Of a DNA stretch of 64,000 bases, positions 21,405-34,075 are shown in pieces. The notes under the pieces are model-generated. The model ran no database searches and was not told the DNA's origin. It saw nothing but the letters and a program-made list of their open reading frames with translations. A program made the position numbers and the translations under genes. The stretch is from Lophium mytilinum (lineage: Eukaryota; Ascomycota; Dothideomycetes; Mytilinidiales; Mytilinidiaceae). Within the stretch, counting starts at the first letter, position 1, and each line of letters begins with the position of its first letter. The stretch spans positions 620,001-684,000 of the forward strand of contig MU004197.1 in NCBI GenBank assembly GCA_010093605.1. Direction: 5' to 3'.

Positions 21405-22100
21405 ATGCCTCCCCGAAAACATCAGCGAGTACACCAATGGGAGCAAGCCTATGTCCCAGACCCACGATACTTTCATTACGACTATCAAGAACCCTCAATG
21501 ATGCACCAACCGCCTTCACCTCACCAAACTCACCACCATCCCTATCAGAAGCCCCAGCACCACCACGACCTCCCTGACGAGACGTACTTCAGCGGCGAAT
21601 CCCTCAGCGACGACGACTACGCACGGCGTGACCGCAAGCCTCCCCATCGCCACCAAACACACAGCAACCATCATCTCACTCCAGCGCCGTCGTATTCGCG
21701 CCACCTACCCAGCATGAGCACTTACCCCATCAGACACCGCCAGAGTTCTATCAGAGATGACAACGGTAGCTTTATCTTCCCTGAGAAACCGATTCACGTC
21801 GATATCACGGTTTTAGATAATGGCTATGTGGTCAACCGCATCCAGACGAGCATGGGCCAGATGAGCATTCGAGAGATGAGGCGTGGGATCTTCAAGAATC
21901 CGGCGTTTGGTGTTCAGCCTGGGGCGAGGCTGATGATTGATGTGCATGGGGATGAGCTGGACTCGACGCAGTTTGATCCCAAAGACAGCGTCAAGTCGGT
22001 GCTTGGTCCAAATCGAATGCTAAGGGGGGTGATACACCAGGGGCATGGCTATGGACGTTCTGGGCATAGGCAAGGCGCGATGCGGTCGTTGCAGTATTGA
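21405..22100 (+). CDS. His/Pro-rich protein with small folded C-terminal domain
   Basis: A single-exon frame of 231 aa. The first 120 residues are low-complexity and rich in His, Pro, Gln and Tyr (HHHPYQKPQHHHDLPDE). The C-terminal half looks folded: FPEKPIHVDITVLDNGYVV, MSIREMRRGIFKNPAFG and a final Gly/Arg/His tail. No known domain is recognised. The His clusters could bind metal, but that is a guess. The codon bias and clean ATG context (AACCATGCC) support it as a true gene. Confidence 0.65.
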   Translation: MPPRKHQRVHQWEQAYVPDPRYFHYDYQEPSMMHQPPSPHQTHHHPYQKPQHHHDLPDETYFSGESLSDDDYARRDRKPPHRHQTHSNHHLTPAPSYSRHLPSMSTYPIRHRQSSIRDDNGSFIFPEKPIHVDITVLDNGYVVNRIQTSMGQMSIREMRRGIFKNPAFGVQPGARLMIDVHGDELDSTQFDPKDSVKSVLGPNRMLRGVIHQGHGYGRSGHRQGAMRSLQY

Positions 22101-23140
22101 GGTGAAGGGGGATGGTTCGTTCGCGACTTTGGTAGCGTGGATAGCGTCTCTTCGGTCTTGCTAGCGTTTGGGATTTGTGCTATTGTAGGTAGCACTTTTG
22201 GAGTTTCTGTCCGTGTTCGAAAATGCATTACGCTCCACAGGCGAAAGAGTTTCGAGGTTGATGAGTGAAGTGGCCTGGATCACGTGATAAATCCTATACC
22301 ACGTGCGATTTCGACGAGTATACCTATGGTAAATCGCCGACTCGCCTACAGCTTCCAGATGATTAGAGCGAATTAGATTGATTCTTCCATCTCGTGCAAC
22401 CTACGTGGTGTTATGGTACTCAAGTCCACGGGTCCTCCCAGGGCAGATCTTCGGGCTGCAAGATTTCGGCGATGAGGGCTCGGCTGCGTAGGTACTCTAT
22501 CATCACCTTGGGGAAAGGTCATGATGCGAGGCTTGCGACATCAACCAACCCACAATCAGCCCGCCCTCGATCTGTCGTTCTTCCTATCCTGGCCCAATCA
22601 ATCCGCTCACAAAAGTTGCTCTTGCCATCAACATCCGCCATAGCCAATCTGCTCCCGCTTGGCCTGCTCCCACCAAAGAACTAAGCCTCCCCAGTGTCAC
22701 CACCGCATCCGCCTTGTCTTCTACTGCAGCCTCCCGCCCTATTTAGAACTACAACAATCCAGCTGTTGGCCTTTCTCTTCTCATATCCCTTTGTACTAGT
22801 CAATAACACGTGGAAAGTCCTGCGATCTGCTGTAGCCTGCCAGACTGTTCCGGACAACTGACAAGCACGTTGTCGAATCGCTTTCAACCCTAATTTATAG
22901 CTGCGACCTTCCTCCTCTCTCCGCGCAGTTCGAAACTTTCACCCCGTCCATCGTTGAACCGCCGCCGAGCCCTAGCACCCTCCCCTGCGATCTATCTACA
23001 TCTTCTTGCGACACGGCATTAAGCAACGGAGCGCGGATACTCTACGCGAGAGGTGGCAGCAAAGCTTAACTCGAGCTCATCAGTCTGTGCGACTCACTTT
23101 ACATTCACCGTAACGCCTCTCCTGCCTCCCGTGAATACAT
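22101..23140. promoter_or_regulatory. HSF1 upstream region with paired CACGTG
   Basis: A 1.04-kb gap. Two CACGTG palindromes lie 19 bp apart (22281 and 22300), the core bound by fungal bHLH factors; they are nearer the upstream gene's end than the HSF1 start. The final 250 bp before HSF1 are C/T-rich, like a leader. I found no convincing heat-shock element (alternating GAA/TTC blocks). Confidence 0.35.
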
Positions 23141-25516
23141 ATGACCTCTCGGAAAAGGCGCGCGCCCGGCGCTTCAACTCAGGTTCAACAACCCACCAAT
23201 CCCCAACCTACCACGTACCCCTCGAACCAAGACACCAACATGGCGGACCAATATGGCGGACTGAACTGGGAGGATCCGTCCTTGATAAACAACCTGGCGG
23301 CATCGTACGCTGACCCGGCACTGTACGATCCTAACATCTACAACACCACGAACGGCGTAGCGCAGAATGCTGCGACGGGTATATCGCAAGACCCGGCCTC
23401 ATATTCGGGACAGCTCGTGAAGCGGAACACGAATCAACAAGTGGCGGCGCGAGCGCGGACTCCTTGGGATGCTTTTCCTGGCGATGGCGGGGGACAGCAG
23501 CCTCCAGGGTGGGAGAACACAGACGACGATGAGGATTTGGAGGGTAAGGCGATGCTGGCGAAGAAAGATGCACAGTCAAAGCGCAAGCAGATACCACCTT
23601 TCGTGCAGAAGCTAAGCAGGTAGGCAGATCGTAGACCTTGGAAGTACTCGTATAACTGACTATTCACTAGTTTTCTGGATGAAAAGAAGAACACCAACCT
23701 TATACGGTGGTCAGACGATGGGAACTCCTTCATCGTGCTAGACGAGGATGAATTCGCGAGGACTCTAATACCTGAACTATTCAAGCATAACAACTATGCA
23801 TCGTTTGTGCGCCAATTGAATATGTACGGGTTCCACAAGAAGGTCGGACTTTCGGACAACTCTATGAAGGCTAGCGAAACGAAAGCCAAGGCACCGAGTG
23901 AATACTTTAACAAGTATTTCAAGCGGGGAAGGCCGGAACTGCTCTGGCTCATTCAAAAGCCAAAGAACCAGCCCGCAAACCCGAAGCGGAAACGAGACGA
24001 AGATAGCGCCAAGCAAGGCGATAGTGATGATGACGGCAGGAGATTCGGGACAGAGTCGATCGGCGTAACAAAACCTTACGCAGTGGATGACGGCGGAGGC
24101 GGTACTAATCCAGAGATGGCTATGATTCCCCGGACCGAGTATAACAGCCTCAAGCGGGAGGTTATGCAGCTCCAGCAGCAGCAGAAGGTCATTTCGAACG
24201 TTCTGAATAGGATACGTCAGCAAAACGATCAGCTATATCAGCAAGCTACCGCATTTCAGACCCTCCATGATCGACATGAAAACAGCATCAACGCCATTTT
24301 GACCTTTCTAGCTACCTTCTACAGCCGCAGTGTGGAAGGAAACAACGCTCCAAACATTGCGGAGATGTTTGCAAATGCTATTCCCCAGAATAATCAGACC
24401 CATGGCAACGTCGTTGATGTTGGCGATTACCCGGAACCTATGCCGAACAGATCTCCTCAGATGCATCGGATGGGAAAGCGACCACTGGCTTTACTTCCTG
24501 CTCCCACACCCAAGGAATCGGAATCCCCAGCAAGCCGGGCTGCCACCGTCAGTACCTCAGCAAGATCAACTGCAAGTCCAGCTGCTGCCAGACCGCAAGG
24601 AAGGCAGTCGGTGTTCAAATCTCCCCTCGTGCCTACTGGGAACGCCCAACAGGTATCAGGAAACACTGGAGACATGGGTGCTGCGTCCGGGCCACTACCA
24701 ATCAAGACTGACGCGGCATCGCCTACCGTCAACCAAATTCCAGAAAACAGTGAGATCATGTCAGCAATTCGCAACGCCAATGCGAACAGCGCCCAGAACA
24801 ATGCGAAGGGGCAGTACGACTTCGGCGCAGCTCTCAACCACTTCCAGAATGCCAATGGAGCGCTCCCTATGACTAATCAGGAACGAAACAACATGCTATC
24901 TTTGATGGTTTCCAACGCAAGCACAGCTTCTCCCAATAGCGGCATCGCTGATGGAAACAACGCGATGGTCAGCCCAGAGGCGCCCGCAATGCCGTCATTA
25001 GAACAAATGGCGGCGACGCAAGATCAGCTGGACTTCCTCCAGAAGATGTCAGAGCAGCAAAATTCAAGACTACAGAACGTGCAGGAGCGTCTACAACCTC
25101 TCAGTCCATCGGGCTCCATCCCTGGGCTTCACCAAGATGACTTCGGCTCTTACTTCAACCCAGGTCTAAACAACCTTGGGAACCCGAGCGATTTGAACCT
25201 GGACGATTCGTACATGGATTCTTTCATTCACTCGGACGACTTCATTCCCAACCAGCAGAATAACAGCAACGGTCTACCCGATTTCAAGTTTGATCTGCCT
25301 GACCCAGACACCATGGCCAATGATGATCTCTTCCAGAACGCGGATATGGGTAACGAGTACGGCAACGGAGCTGTGCAGCACAGCGGAGCTGGAGTTGACA
25401 ACAGTGGCAGGATCGAGAGTGTGAGCAGTACGGCGACGAGTCCTGCGAACACTGTCGAGGAGAATGGAGGGGATGATGCTGCGAGAAGCCCAAAGCGGAG
25501 GCGGCGAGCAAATTAG
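23141..25516 (+). CDS. HSF1: heat shock transcription factor Hsf1
   Basis: Exons 23141..23619 and 23671..25516 flank a 51-nt intron that cuts inside the DNA-binding domain (KLSR-SFLDEKK), giving 774 aa. The HSF-type winged helix spans about residues 150-260: IPPFVQKLS, LIRWSDDGNSFIV, FKHNNYASFVRQLNMYGFHK. A coiled-coil trimerisation region follows at about 315-385 (REVMQLQQQQKVISNVLNR). The remainder is Asn/Ser/Pro-rich and probably carries the activation regions. Hsf1 trimers bind heat-shock elements and drive chaperone genes; it is essential in fungi studied. The 160-residue N-terminal extension before the DNA-binding domain is common in filamentous ascomycetes. Confidence 0.94.
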
Positions 25517-26130
25517 GAAGGGGTTGGATATAGGGGATGTGGAGGTTGCGTTCAGCGTTCACGCAGGGTGGCAGTTCTATAACGAGCACCGTCCTCCTTA
25601 CACGACCGAAACGAATATTTATGATAAAAATTGGGCGGGCACATGGGCATGCTTGGTAGCCATGTTGGATGGCTCGCTGCTAGCGAAGGCGTTGTAGCTG
25701 CTGTATCTAGTAGATACCCTTTGGTCGCGAAATGTGATAGGAATTCGATCCTACAAGCAGATTGAAGATGTTTAAGATTCACGTGATTTATGAATTAGAG
25801 ACAAAGAACGAAATATTAAGTATTTAGAGCACAGGATCTACCTTAGTCTTGTACTACTTGCAAACGATAGTAATTTACCATGGTCCCCTCTAACGCTGCG
25901 TCATCGTAGCCTGAGAAAAAGAAGCTCTGACTTTTATCTATGAAAGGTCCGATAAGCATGGACGATATCGTAAATATCGCCAACCTCACCTCCCAAAACT
26001 TGCACACACCACCCACACGTCACCACCAACTCGACAGCTCTCAGACGCAAAGAGCGCACCCTCACACATATTTACTACTAAGATGGCTTGAAAACATCAC
26101 AACCCCCAAGCTACCATCACAGCCGTCGCA
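25517..26130. other. intergenic, nothing recognised
   Basis: About 610 bp between HSF1 and the P5B ATPase gene, both on the plus strand. AT-rich in the middle (25770-25880). No gene or repeat was recognised. Confidence 0.45.
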
Positions 26131-29100
26131 ATGGCCGACGACAACGACTCCCGCATGGCGGACAGCCGCCGCAGCAGCTTCGCCGCCAACGGCACCACCT
26201 CGCACCGCCGGCGCGTCAGCGGCCTCTACCGCCGCGGCTCCAACATGAGCGACGCCAGCTTCATGACAGACGTCGAGATGGCGCAAGAAGAGGTCAGCAG
26301 CATTCCTCTTACGCGCATGCCCGTAGCCTCAATACCTATCTCCAAATCCAAATCCACAATACCACCCCCTGCCCATTCAAAACGTGTGAAACCAAATTCG
26401 AAGGCGGCTGCGGATAGAGATTCGAAATCTAGGAACGATGAGCTGACACCACCCCCCGCGGTCCAGGTATTCGCGGGACCGATGTCTGAGAGCGTCCCCA
26501 CCAGCGTGTCGTCCTTTGCGCATCGGCGCCAGCGGTCGAGAGCGGATTCGACGGCGAGTTTTACGTATTATGATGAGGATCGGGATAGTGAGGAGGGGGT
26601 GGAAGAAGATGCAGTTGCGGAGGAGTATGGGGAGGTTGACGACGAGTTTGAATTTGAGGAATATGGATATGGGGACGACGAGAATGGGGAGGGCGATCTT
26701 GAAGCAGGTTTAATACAATCGCGGAGACCAAGTTCGAGAAGGAAGTCGTCAGGGTATTCGAGACGCAGTGTTGATGCGCCGCTTTTGAGAAGGAGGTCGG
26801 CGGAGAGTTCGGCGTCGGGGGACTGGAAGGGCGGGAGGGTCAGTCAGAAGATCTTTATTTTGACGGAGGATCTGACGATTGTGGTGGCGGGGTTTAAGAC
26901 GAGTGTTGCTGGGTTCGCGGTGTATACGGCGCTTTGCACGGTCACGCTGGGGCTGGCGTGGTTGCTGTTTCGGTGGCTGCCAAGGTGGAGAGTAAAAGTT
27001 ATTGGGACGCCGACGGCGCTTGGGGATGCGGACTGGGTGGTTGTGGAGAATCAATGGGGGGAGTTTGCGGTGCAAGATATCTCTAACCAGACGTATGGCC
27101 GGTCGTTGTCGACGGTGTTTGGTGATGAGGAAAAGGTGGTACCCATGGACTACGATGAGGATGATGATCCGGTCATCAAGCAGCTAAGAGCTCTGGATTA
27201 CCGGTATATTCGATTCTGCTATCACCCGTTGAAGGATAAGTTCGTACTCGCCAATACCTGGAAGGATCCCGCGTGGACCGACGTTAACGCCCTTCGCGAA
27301 GGCCTGGATAGCGAAGAACGGGATTATCGGGAAAGAGTATTTGGCAAGAATGCAATCGATCTCGAAGAGAAGTCGATCGGACAGCTCCTCGTAGATGAGG
27401 CATTCCATCCTTTCTACGTGTTCCAGATCGCCAGTCTGATTCTTTGGTCTTTGGACGAGTACTATTACTACGCCGCTTGCATTTTCATCATCTCCGTGGT
27501 CAGTATCGGTACCACGCTGGTGGAGACGAAGGCTACCATGAAACGGCTCCGGGAAGTTTCACGGTTCGAGTGCGATGTAAGAGTGCTTAGGAACGGCTTC
27601 TGGAGATATGTCGAGTCTAGCGAATTGGTCCCTGGTGATGTTTACGAAGTAACGGATCCGAGCCTGACACAACTACCCTGCGATAGTCTCTTGCTTTCTG
27701 GCGACTGCATAGTCAATGAGAGTATGCTTACTGGCGAATCTGTCCCAGTCTCCAAGTTTCCGGTGACCGACGAGGCTTTGGAACTGCTCAATCTGAGCGC
27801 ATCGACAATTCATCCTGAAGTGGCACGACACATGCTTTTCTCCGGAACCAAGATCATTCGAGCCAGGAGACCGCAGGAAGAAGGAAATGACGAGGCGGCA
27901 GCTCTAGCTATGGTGGTGAGGACCGGCTTCAACACTACCAAGGGTGCTTTGGTCCGATCTATGCTTTTCCCAAAGCCGTCCGGTTTCAAGTTCTACCGCG
28001 ACTCTTTCCGCTATATCTCGGTTATGGCAGGCATTGCATTCATTGGATTCATCGCCTCGTTCGTCAACTTCGTCAGGCTGGGGCTCGCACCTCATTTGAT
28101 TGTCGTCAGAGCACTGGACCTGATCACCATTGTCGTTCCACCTGCTCTTCCAGCCACACTTACGATTGGTACAAATTTTGCGCTTTCTCGTCTAAAAGGA
28201 AAGCAGATCTTCTGTATCAGCCCTCAGAGAGTCAATGTTGGTGGCAAATTGGATGTCATCTGCTTTGACAAGACTGGAACTTTGACCGAGGATGGCCTAG
28301 ATGTTCTGGGGGTTCGTGTTGCTCAACGACCGAATAACACTTTCAGCGACATTCTCACAGAAGCCCCAGACGTTGTTCCAGGCGCATCATACGAGCGGGA
28401 CCCCACGATCGACTACAGCATCAACAAGGGTATTCTTTACACGATGGCAACGTGCCACTCGCTTCGCATGATCGATGGTGAGCTGCTTGGTGATCCTCTA
28501 GACGTCAAGATGTTCGAGTTCACCGGATGGAACTACGAAGAAGGCGAGCAAAGGTCTGGCGGTGGCGGAGATGATGAAGACGACCACAAATTATCACCTT
28601 CGGTAGCCAGACCTCCTCCGGGAATGGAGTACGATATCGACGACGATCTGAATGATACGAATCGAAAACCAATTGAACTTGGTGTCTTGAAAATGTTCGA
28701 GTTCGTCTCCCAGCTGCGGCGAGCCAGTGTGGTGGTGCGTCAGTTTGGGTCGAAAAGCGGGAGTGTTTATGTCAAAGGCGCTCCTGAGTGCATGAAAGAT
28801 ATTTGCCGTCCGGAGAGCTTCCCATCGGATTACGAGGACCTTCTCGCCTACTACACTCACAGAGGGTTTCGCGTCATTGCGTGCGCTACTAAGACGATTC
28901 CCAAACTCAATTGGGTCAAGGTCCAGAAAATGAAAAGAGATGAGGCGGAGTCTGGTCTTGACTTCATGGGCTTCATCATCTTTGAGAACAAGCTCAAGCC
29001 TAGCACGACTGGGGTCATTGACGAGCTAGAGAGAGCTGGCATTCGCAAAGTGATGTGCACAGGCGACAATATCCTAACCGCTATCAGCGTTGCCAGGGAA

Positions 29101-30406
29101 TGCAACCTCATCGACAAAACAGCTCACTGCTTCGTTCCTCATTTCGAAGAGGGCGACTCTCGAACGGCCCTGTCTCGCCTGAGCTGGGAAAGCGTGGACA
29201 ATCCTATCTACAAACTCGACGAGAACACGCTCAAGCCTCTTCCTCCGCCAGCTGAAGGCGACGCTTCGCTTCCATACGATATTTCAAACCTCCGCAACTA
29301 CTCAGTCGCGGTCAGCGGTGACGTATTCCGTTGGATCATTGACTTTGCTTCCGAAAAGGTTCTTCGAGAGATGCTCGTATGCGGCCAAGTATTTGCCCGC
29401 ATGTCTCCAGACGAGAAGCACGAGCTGGTTGAGAAGCTCCAGAGCATCGACTACTGCTGCGGCTTCTGCGGCGATGGTGCTAACGACTGCGGCGCTCTCA
29501 AAGCTGCAGACGTCGGCATCTCTCTCTCTGAAGCGGAAGCGTCTGTCGCTGCTCCCTTCACTAGCCGCGTGTTCGACATTTCTTGCGTTCCTGAAGTCAT
29601 TCGAGAGGGTCGTGCGGCACTGGTAACCAGCTTCAGCTGCTTCAAGTACATGAGTTTATACTCGGCCATCCAGTTCACATCTGTCAGCTTCTTGTACGCC
29701 TCGGCCTCCAATCTCGGAGACTTCCAGTTCTTGTTCATAGATCTCCTCCTGATCCTCCCCATCGCCATCTTCAGTAAGTCCCTTGTCCACCTCCATCCCA
29801 CGTAACTAACCACCATCAGTGGGCTGGTCCGGTCCCTATCCCACCCTCTCCCGCAAACGCCCCACCGCAAGCCTAGTCTCCCGCAAAGTCCTAACTCCCC
29901 TCCTCGGCCAAATCGCCATCTGCATCCTCATTCAGGCCATCGGCTTCCAGTATGTGCAGCGCCAACCCTGGTTCGTGCCGCCTGTCGTGGACAAGAACAA
30001 GTCAAACTCGCACAACTCCGAAAACACCACCCTCTTCCTCGTCTCCTGCTACCAGTACATCCTCTCCGCCGTCGTGCTTAGCGTCGGCCCCCCATTCCGG
30101 CAGAGTATGGGACAGAATCTGCCCTTCGTGATTACGATGGTCGTCACGCTGCTGGTGGCTACGTACATGCTCTTCGATCCTGCGCACTGGCTGTACAAGC
30201 TTATGGATCTCACGAAGATGGATATGGGGTTCAAGCTCTTTATTTTGGTGCTTGCGGCAGGCGGGTTTACAATTAGCTATACGGCTGAGAAGTATTTGCT
30301 ACCGCGGCTGGCAAGTGGGATAGGCAGGTTTACGGTGTGGCTGAGGCCGCAGTGGAGGAAGAAGAGGAAGGAGTATAAGGTCGTGCTGGAGAGTATGAGC
30401 AGTTGA
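26131..30406 (+). CDS. YPK9: P5B-type ATPase, vacuolar polyamine/cation transporter
   Basis: Exons 26131..29773 and 29820..30406 (46-nt intron, GTAAGT...ATCAG) encode 1409 aa. The phosphorylation motif ICFDKTGTLTED has its Asp at residue 713. The M4 signature PPALPATLTIG identifies the P5B subgroup, with yeast Ypk9 and human ATP13A2. TGES, KGAPE and the CGDGANDCGALK hinge motif mark the actuator, nucleotide-binding and phosphorylation domains. The N-terminal 230 residues are Ser/Arg-rich then strongly acidic, and a membrane-associated hydrophobic stretch follows. The family sits in the vacuole/lysosome membrane and, for ATP13A2, exports polyamines to the cytosol. The last exon supplies membrane helices M7-M10. 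Confidence 0.95.
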
Positions 30407-30863
30407 GGGCGCCTTGGTGGGTCCTGAGGCGTGGCAAAACGATGACTGGGTTGAGGCGATGTTGGGCGCCGTGTCAAAACGCTGGGGTGTGATCCGAACC
30501 TGATGGATCCTGTAGCAATATTGCCGAAGAACAGCGATTTGAGTGCCGTGTGTGAATATAGGTGTGTACATAGGGGTCTTAGAGGTCTCGAATAGATGAG
30601 TTGTGTGACATTTATGGTCTCGTTTGCTCCCGGTTTAGGGTTTGGGGGAGGTGTGATGTGGCGAAGAGATACTTTAGAGGGATGAGGTAAGACATGGAGG
30701 TGTTGGAGCTTGGACCGGAGTGATTTTTGGTTCGTTCTGACTTGTTGGTTGGCTTGTTGCGGCACCTCGGACGATGCTACGCAGCTAGGTCTCATTTCAG
30801 ATTCATGGTCTAGTCTAGTCTACGTCTTTTCACCTCCATACTTGACACTTCCTCCAGCCTACA
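30407..30863. other. intergenic, nothing recognised
   Basis: A 457-bp gap. It contains the 3' UTR of the ATPase gene; minus-strand frames at 30277-30795 only mirror its coding end. Confidence 0.4.
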
Positions 30864-32221
30864 ATGGCGCTACGTATCGGGCAAACGCTTCGTGGAGCTA
30901 GGTGGGACTACCTCCTAGTTGAGTCTCTCGGCAGCCGCACCGTGAGATCCAGTGTCTTCAAGGCGGAGATCATATCGCGATCTCAATCTCAGCTCCCAGG
31001 CAAATGGTATGTCTGCCAGATGAGGCGTATGTAGAGCGACCTGCTAATGCCATTCCAGGGCTGTTATCAAGACGACCTCTCCACCCTCACACACGTCGCT
31101 ACCAAACACTCAATATACCATCCGCCCGCCGGCTCCCGGAGAATCAGGTTCCGTCATAGAATGGAATTTCAACTATGTGCCTGAAGTCTCAGAGAAGCAG
31201 ATCTTGAATATGCTGAAAAACGAACACGCTCGTCACATGAATCCTGTCATTCGCTCGTCTCGTCACTTCCGAGCGATGTACGAAGCCGTCGATATTCAAG
31301 ATATCTCGACGAAAGAGGATTCGTTATGCCTGGCCTATGAATGGATGGATTGCACTCTCAAGGATGTGTCTTCTGGATCTCACCTTAAAAGTTCTGCGTT
31401 GCACAAGAACATTTCCGAGGCGGTTCTGGGGGCACTTGCTGAATTGAAGTCGCAGCAACTAGCTCATACAGGTATGCTTATTCTCAAAACTATATGCTTC
31501 CACACATACTAAGCAAGTCAGACATCAAAAACGACAACATCCTCATCTCTGACCTGCACGGACCCTCTCCAGTAGTGAAACTGGGGGACTTGGGACTAGG
31601 TATTTGTCATTTCCGGTTCAGTGAGCGAATATGCTAACGCTATATAGTGCGGCCAGAGGGTTTCAACCGCTTTCCTATTCAGCCAATTGCTATGCGCGCT
31701 CCTGAGGTCTGGTCAGGAATAGGTTGCTTTCATTCCTCTGACGTATGGGCCCTTGCGGTCACGGTTAGCCGCTCTACCTCTTTTGCTCGTGTATCGACTA
31801 ACGGTGAAAGCTGTTCGATTGGCTTTCCCCCCGTGTCTTCGGCGCTCATGACATGCCCGAAGGCCACTGGCCACATCCATGGGCGATGGCGAAGCTGTTG
31901 CGGCTCTTTCCTGGTTCAGTGCAAGCTCACCCAACCGATCCCGACTACCAAGGCTACTTCGAGATTGCCGAGCTGATTCAGAAGTCGGGATGTGGTGATA
32001 ATACAGACCCGAAGTGTTTCGAAATAGGTTCGTTTGAGGAGGAGCTTGGGAAGCTGGATATCTCGCCACCCCTAGCGGACTTCTTGCGTTACCTGCTCGT
32101 CGTCGATTACAAGCGGAGACCGACGGCTTCGGATGCGCTGAAGTCGCAGCAGCTTCAGCGTCTTGGCGAGGGGGTTTGGCCTCGTTGCCATGACGCAGCC
32201 ATAGATCAGGTAGGAGCATGA
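30864..32221 (+). CDS. small protein-kinase-like protein
   Basis: Five exons (30864..31006, 31059..31471, 31522..31599, 31648..31763, 31811..32221) join in perfect phase to give 386 aa, so the gene looks whole. A kinase fold is evident: ATP-binding Lys in WAVIK (residue 51), catalytic loop HTDIKNDNIL (Asp186), metal-binding DLG (208-210), MRAPEVW and SSDVWALAVT in the C-lobe. The HRD arginine is Thr and DFG is DLG, so this is a non-RD, divergent kinase that could still bind ATP. The N-lobe glycine loop (LGSRTVRSSVFKA) is poor. Similar short kinase-like genes are expanded in Pezizomycotina. It borders a repeat-rich, gene-poor stretch. Confidence 0.75.
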
Positions 32222-33665
32222 GTAGCTTACTACTCTCTGTATTCCACTGCTTTGGCGTACTTTCAGCTGCTCGATGGCACTGGCAGGGGTAGCCCCATTT
32301 ATAAGTATCGGGTCAGTCAAGACTCTCCCTACTCTCAACTCTACACTTTACATCGCATCTGCATTTTTGAAAGACTATGGGTGCATCCTAAGAGGTGGTA
32401 AACAAATAAATGAACACCCTCGTTGTGAAGCAGTACACGAGGCGGTCGTATGAAGCTATTTAATGTAAACTCGAATCACGCAATCACTATAATGCTCCAA
32501 ACATCCAACGCCCAGGTCCGCCGGAACCGTCAACCACGCCCACATCGCAGCAGCTATCCAAATATATGGTGGGGACCGAAATCTCTTTATAGTCCGGTAT
32601 GATGAGTATTCGACATGATATGGAGGCAAAGGGGGGTTCAACCTTTCGACGTACTTAATGTGACGGTGCAGAGATAAGTCAATATCATCCTCGCGATGGG
32701 GCTGACCCTGAAAGTGGTATCCAGCATGCAAGAGTGACACTTATACGGTGATATTTGTGTTCCCAAACTTATAGCCTGATCCTGTGTAAACCTCACTCCC
32801 TTCCTAGACGGTACTATGAGTAGAAGCAGAAAATTAGAGGGAATGAATGTAAAAGGAGATGGGACTAGGACGACATTGGCTCTAGAAGATTGTTCTTTAC
32901 ATAAGTATACATATAGCTAACTCTTCCGTTTCCTATCTTTAGGCGGACCAATTTTCCTTAAAGAGGGGCCCCTTCGTGACCAGATCACCTCTATCTAAGC
33001 AAAACCGCCAGAAGTTCAACAAAGGCAGGATAATGACATATATCCAATCGGCACCAAATCATAAGAACCAGGTGAAATGTCACCGCCCTCTTCTATCACC
33101 TATTCTGCCGCCAAGGCGCTAGCCCGCTGATTTGGCTACGGCTCCTAGGTACAAAACGGCTGCCTCGCCCACCTCAACGAAGACTTTTCACCAACTTTCT
33201 TTTCAAACCTTCCTCTGCTCCTTGCTTCTCTCTCACTTTTTCTTGTCACGCTTTCCGCCTTTTCTTGTGGCGCTTCCGTCCCTTTCCTTTCTATCTATCT
33301 ATTCATTCTCTCTTCACCTCCAACTCCCTCGCCAACCGCACCTCGCCGACTGCACCTCACCAACCGACTTCTCGAGCCATCAGGGCACAAGGAGCTTCCT
33401 AACTGGTTAACCTGGGTGTCATCAAATCAATTGGGCACGCAGGGCTCGCGTTCCGGACAATCGAAGTGGCCAGGACGGGCGCCCAGGGAGCGGTTTCCCT
33501 ACCCACATGTTGTCACTACCCACATGTTGGACAAGGGGGCCTGGAAAATGGCAGCCGAATCCCATCACTAGGGAAACCTAGATAGGGCGCTTCGAGTGGG
33601 CTGGGGGAGTCTCCGTCAGCGGTCTGGGTCTCTGGCCTGTACTGAATCTGGCGGTTTAACATGAG
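32222..33665. other. gene-poor stretch before the repeat block
   Basis: About 1.4 kb. A polypyrimidine tract at 33170-33400 looks like a fungal promoter or leader, but no gene follows. A 94-codon minus-strand frame at 32740-32456 is the only candidate. The 16-nt sequence TCAAATCAATTGGGCA occurs at 33422 and again near 33667. The words CTACCCACATGTTG occur twice in tandem near 33500. Confidence 0.4.
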
Positions 33666-33689
33666 TGTCAAATCAATTGGGCATTTCTG

Positions 33690-34075
33690 ACGTGGATGGT
33701 GGTCGATGGGGTGGATGTGGGTTTTTCGACGCAGGCGGTACCGAGACCGTAGGACGACAAATGGACAGATACTGGCAGGGCAGGCTGCTTCCATCAGGAA
33801 GAGGAGGATCATGAGCAATTGTGACATGGATGGTGGCCAATGGGGTGGATGAAGGGTTCTCGACGCAGGCGGTACTAAGACCATAGGACGACAAATACTA
33901 GCAGGACAGGCTGCTTCCAGCAGGAAGAGGAGGATCATGAGCAATTGTGACATGGATGATGGCCGATGGGGTGGACGAGGGTTTCTCGACGCAGGCGGTA
34001 CCAAGACCGTAGGACGACAAAGGAGCAGATACTGGCAGGGCAGGCTGCTTCCATTAGAAAGAGGGGGCATTGGTT
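33690..34075. repeat. tandem repeat, about 126-134 bp, three copies
   Basis: The anchor CGACGCAGGCGGTAC recurs at 33727, 33861 and 33987. Each copy continues with AGGACGACAAA, then GGCAGGCTGCTTCC and AAGAGGAGGATCATGAG. Copy 2 is about 8 bp shorter. The minus-strand frame across it (34070-33516) repeats a Pro-rich peptide only because the DNA repeats, so I do not call it a gene. Confidence 0.85.

Noticed and set aside
22910-22950. Heat-shock element upstream of HSF1 (TTCGAA...TTTC)
   Set aside because: The blocks are not spaced as alternating 5-bp GAA/TTC units.
31713-32219. 168-codon minus-strand frame
   Set aside because: Antisense of the last kinase exon, which is supported by phase and motifs.
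33516-34070. 184-codon minus-strand frame with repeated Pro-rich peptide
   Set aside because: The peptide repeats only because the underlying DNA is a tandem array whose unit varies between 126 and 134 bp; no start context or domain.
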